16,828 nt of DNA from an uncultured Bacteroidales bacterium (GTDB taxonomy: Bacteria; Bacteroidota; Bacteroidia; Bacteroidales; P3): positions 1 to 16,828 of the forward strand of contig CALEPD010000212.1 in the NCBI GenBank assembly GCA_937910265.1. Direction: 5' to 3'. The first letter of the stretch is position 1; every line of letters begins with the position of its first letter. A program made the translations under genes and the position numbers. The notes under the pieces are model-generated. The model was not told where the DNA came from and ran no database searches. It saw only the letters and a program-made list of their open reading frames with translations. Of the stretch, positions 14,565-16,828 are shown one piece after another.

Positions 14565-15767
14565 TTATTTCTGATAGATCTTCAACGCTCTGTCCAGCAG
14601 CTTATCTGCCACATCGGCTTTGGAAAGCTGCGGCATATCTTCCAGCCCATTTTCGGTAATAAAGGTGACAATGTTGGTATCCACATTGAAACCTGCACCG
14701 GGACGGGTCACGTCATTGGCAACGATCATGTCCAGATTTTTCTTTTTCAGCTTCTTCTTTGCATGCTCGTTTACCTTTTCTGTTTCCGCAGCAAAGCCAA
14801 TGAGAACCTGGCCGGGTTGCTTCCGTTTACCGACAGCCTGTGCCACATCCTGGGTCTGCTTCATGACAAACGTTACATTCCCGTCGTCATCTTTTTTAAT
14901 CTTCTCTTCCGCAAAGGAAAGGGGCGTGAAATCGGCCGGAGCCGCTGCCTGAATGATGATATGCTGCTTTTCACAGTATTCCATCATCCGGTCATACAGA
15001 TCCTGTGTAGACATCACATCCACCACATCCACGCCTTCCGGCGCTTTCAGCTGTACCGGCCCGGAAAGCAGCGTAACATGGGCACCGCGTTTTTGGGCAG
15101 CTTCCGCAATGGCATAGCCCATCTTGCCGCTGGAATGATTGGTAATGTAGCGGACAGGATCCAGCGCTTCCCGAGTAGGACCAGCCGTGACCAGCACATT
15201 CAGCCCGGCCATATCCTGTACGGGACAGAGAATATGGCAGATAGCTTCAAAGATATCTGCCGGTTCGCTCATGCGCCCGGCGCCGCTGTCGCCGCAGGCC
15301 AGGAAACCACCTTCAGGGCCCACAAAATGGACCCCGCGTTTTTTCAGCTTTTCCACATTGGCTTGAGTAGCAGCATGTTCCCACATGCCGGTATTCATGG
15401 CCGGGGCAACAAGAACAGGCGCCTTGGTGGCCAGCACGGTGGTAGACAGCATATCATCCGCAATGCCGCAGACCATCTTAGCCATGATATTGGCCGTGGC
15501 CGGGGCAATGACGAAAATATCCGCTTTCTTGGCCAGCGCCACATGTTCCACTTCCCAGGTTTCAGGCCGTGCAAAGGTATCCGTCACTACAGGATGATTG
15601 GTGAGCGTTTCAAAGGAAAGCGGCGCCACAAATTCACATGCGTTCTTGGTCATGATGACGTAGGTTTCCGTACCTGCTTTACGCAGACGGGAACACAATT
15701 CGCATGCTTTATAGGCAGCAATGCCGCCGGTAATGCCCAGCACCACCGTTTTTCCTGTCAATTTCAT
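14565..15767 (-). CDS. coaBC: Bifunctional phosphopantothenoylcysteine synthetase/decarboxylase
   Basis: A 400-residue bifunctional coenzyme A enzyme. The N-terminal CoaC half is an FMN decarboxylase with catalytic H75 ('VEHVALAKKAD'), substrate motif 'PAMNTGMW' (N125) and C158 in 'GFLACGDSG'. The C-terminal CoaB half joins phosphopantothenate and cysteine, with 'TAGPTREALDPVRYITNHSSG' from about residue 194. It also has 'AAAPADF' where many homologues read AAVADY, and 'KKKNLDMIVAND' near the end. The order CoaC then CoaB and the total length are normal. The ATG lies 3 bases after the rpoZ stop with GAAGAGG in the end of rpoZ as SD, so translation is coupled. Part of the remA-gmk-rpoZ-coaBC-priA operon. 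Confidence 0.95.
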   Translation of the reverse strand: MKLTGKTVVLGITGGIAAYKACELCSRLRKAGTETYVIMTKNACEFVAPLSFETLTNHPVVTDTFARPETWEVEHVALAKKADIFVIAPATANIMAKMVCGIADDMLSTTVLATKAPVLVAPAMNTGMWEHAATQANVEKLKKRGVHFVGPEGGFLACGDSGAGRMSEPADIFEAICHILCPVQDMAGLNVLVTAGPTREALDPVRYITNHSSGKMGYAIAEAAQKRGAHVTLLSGPVQLKAPEGVDVVDVMSTQDLYDRMMEYCEKQHIIIQAAAPADFTPLSFAEEKIKKDDDGNVTFVMKQTQDVAQAVGKRKQPGQVLIGFAAETEKVNEHAKKKLKKKNLDMIVANDVTRPGAGFNVDTNIVTFITENGLEDMPQLSKADVADKLLDRALKIYQK

Positions 15768-15770
15768 GGT

Positions 15771-15986
15771 TTACGCCTCTTCGTCTTCCAGATTGCGATG
15801 ATAGGTCAGCAATCCGCGGTCAATTTCTTCCACAGCGATGGAAACAGGCTTCTTATCCTTGGGATCAATCAGGGGCTGAGAACCGGCCACCAGTTCCCGG
15901 GCACGCTTGGCAGATTCCACCACCAGCGTATACCGGCAGTCAACCTTCTTGCACAGATCATCAATAGCAGGCTTGTTTACAGACAT
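15771..15986 (-). CDS. rpoZ: RNA polymerase omega subunit
   Basis: A 71-residue omega subunit, which helps fold and hold the beta' subunit of RNA polymerase. The start 'MSVNKPAIDDL', the 'DCRYTLVVESAKRARELV' helix and 'KKPVSIAVEEI' followed by an acidic tail are the family pattern for short Firmicutes omegas. A strong SD (AAAGGAGG) lies before the ATG, 18 bases after the gmk stop. Position between gmk and coaBC is conserved. Confidence 0.93.
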   Translation of the reverse strand: MSVNKPAIDDLCKKVDCRYTLVVESAKRARELVAGSQPLIDPKDKKPVSIAVEEIDRGLLTYHRNLEDEEA

Positions 15987-16004
15987 TTGAATGTTCCTCC
16001 TTTA

Positions 16005-16604
16005 TCATTCAACCACGGGGAAATACCGGGTTGTACGCTGTTTTTCTGCGGCGACGATGGCTGCAACCTGGTTGTAGGCAGCCTCCAGCTGATCGTTTAC
16101 CACCGCGTATTTATACAAATTCACCTGATCAATTTCGCCCTTGGCATTGCCAAGCCGGCGTTCAATTTCCACAGGATCGTCCGTATTCCGGGTATAGAGA
16201 CGTTTGCGCAGCTCTTCATAGGAAGGGGGCAGAATGAAAACGGAAACGCTTTCAGGCCATTTCTTTACCACTTCCCTGGCACCCTGGGGATCGATATCCA
16301 GCAGCACGTTTTGACCCTTTTCCATCCGCTCATAGACCTCGCTCTTCAGCGTGCCGTAGCGGTTGGCATGAACGGTAGCATGCTCGATGAAAGCATCCTC
16401 CGCCAATAGTTTATCATATTCTTCGTCGGAAATAAAGTGGTAATGTACATCCTGCACTTCATAATCTCTGGGCTTGCGCGTCGTGACGCTCACCGAGAAA
16501 ACGAAGCTGGGATCTTCCTTCAGCAGCTTATCGATCAGCGTGCCCTTGCCTGTACCGGAGGGGCCGGAGATCACCAGCAGCATGCCCTTGCGCGTTGTTT
16601 TCAT
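16005..16604 (-). CDS. gmk: Guanylate kinase
   Basis: A 199-residue guanylate kinase (GMP + ATP to GDP + ADP). The P-loop 'GPSGTGKGT' is at residues 14-22. The GMP-binding part is 'SVTTRKPRDYEVQDVHYHF', followed by 'NRYGTLKSEV' and 'NVLLDIDPQGA'. The lid region 'RRLGNAKGEI' is present. Length is typical. The ATG overlaps the remA TGA (ATGA arrangement), with GAGGAGG as SD inside the end of remA, so the two genes are translationally coupled. Confidence 0.95.
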   Translation of the reverse strand: MKTTRKGMLLVISGPSGTGKGTLIDKLLKEDPSFVFSVSVTTRKPRDYEVQDVHYHFISDEEYDKLLAEDAFIEHATVHANRYGTLKSEVYERMEKGQNVLLDIDPQGAREVVKKWPESVSVFILPPSYEELRKRLYTRNTDDPVEIERRLGNAKGEIDQVNLYKYAVVNDQLEAAYNQVAAIVAAEKQRTTRYFPVVE

Positions 16605-16828
16605 TCCACATCCTCCTCATCCGTACTCTTTGCCTTGCCCTCCATGCGCCCGGCCACCGTTTCCGGCTGCAGGGGCGAGAGGACCACATGGTCGGAATCC
16701 ATCACGATCACCGCACGGGTGCGGCGGCCGCAGGTGGCGTCGATGACGCGGCCCGCATCCCGGGCGTCCTGCACCAGGCGCTTCACCGGGGCGGAGTCCG
16801 GACTGACGATGGCCACCATCCTTGCGGT
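16601..16828 (-). CDS. remA: RemA (DUF370) regulator, 5' end cut by the window
   Basis: The last 75 residues of a RemA/DUF370 protein. In Bacillus RemA is a DNA-binding activator of biofilm matrix and osmoprotection genes. 'VAIVSPDSAPVKR', 'IDATCGRRTRAVIVMDSDHVVLS' and 'QPETVAGR' are the family's core. The frame stays open to the window end, reading T-A-R before the Met at 16817-16819. Since the family normally begins about 15-20 residues earlier, that Met is internal and the true start lies outside. The tail of about 15 residues is acidic. It heads the gmk operon, as in many Firmicutes. Confidence 0.88.
   Translation of the reverse strand, partial: TARMVAIVSPDSAPVKRLVQDARDAGRVIDATCGRRTRAVIVMDSDHVVLSPLQPETVAGRMEGKAKSTDEEDVE

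Noticed and set aside
14535..16409. Long plus-strand open frame (over 600 codons) opposite coaBC, rpoZ and gmk
   Set aside because: It lies antisense to three clear housekeeping genes, its translation is rich in His, Arg and Phe with no known motif, and no SD or promoter fits. It is a by-product of the codon use of the real genes.
1..16828. CRISPR array, insertion sequence, prophage, tRNA or rRNA
   Set aside because: No repeat-spacer pattern, transposase, integrase, terminal repeats or RNA gene sequence was recognised on either strand. The mixed ancestry shows no mobile-element boundary.

Overview
The window looks like two genomes joined. Bases 1 to about 12.1 kb read as a Bacteroidetes (Bacteroidales-type) chromosome: starts have AT-rich leaders with no Shine-Dalgarno (SD) sequence, one promoter has the Bacteroidetes -33/-7 form, and lipoproteins and an outer-membrane barrel are present. 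Bases from about 12.1 kb to the end read as a Firmicutes chromosome, probably Negativicutes. The conserved order remA-gmk-rpoZ-coaBC-priA-def is present there, and every gene whose start is visible has a strong SD. The change falls inside one open reading frame, peptide deformylase (def, 11783-12310). Its N-terminal third is Firmicutes-like and its C-terminal half is Bacteroidetes-like. A chimeric assembly joined at the conserved def gene is the simplest explanation. Gene links across about 12.1 kb should not be trusted until checked.

Plus strand, 1-5059: the 3' part of an outer-membrane beta-barrel gene ends at a strong terminator. A Bacteroidetes-type promoter (1669-1700) then precedes three closely spaced genes: an alpha-oxoamine synthase, a threonine-synthase-like PLP enzyme and a short-chain dehydrogenase. 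Together they match the sulfonolipid (capnine) route: phosphoserine plus sulfite to cysteate, cysteate plus acyl-ACP to 3-ketocapnine, and 3-ketocapnine to capnine. A perfect 15-bp hairpin (5085-5121) separates this operon from the convergent minus-strand genes.

Minus strand, 12.1 kb down to 5127: the C-terminal part of def, a TPR-type lipoprotein, a 38-residue lipoprotein and a two-domain VOC protein lead into a five-gene heterodisulfide-reductase-like cluster. That cluster has two HdrC-type ferredoxins, a large membrane cytochrome-ferredoxin-HdrD fusion, an HdrB-like protein and a short HdrA/QmoA-like flavoprotein. It resembles the redox modules of Qmo, DsrMK and Hdr, and probably moves electrons between the quinone pool and a cytoplasmic thiol/disulfide or sulfur substrate. 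The substrate is unknown. This cluster and the sulfonolipid operon are the most interesting biology here.

Minus strand, 16828 down to about 12.1 kb: remA (5' end cut off by the window), gmk, rpoZ, coaBC, priA (GTG start) and the start of def form a tightly packed housekeeping operon. No RNA gene, CRISPR array, insertion sequence or prophage was seen, and no gene-free stretch exceeds about 210 bases.
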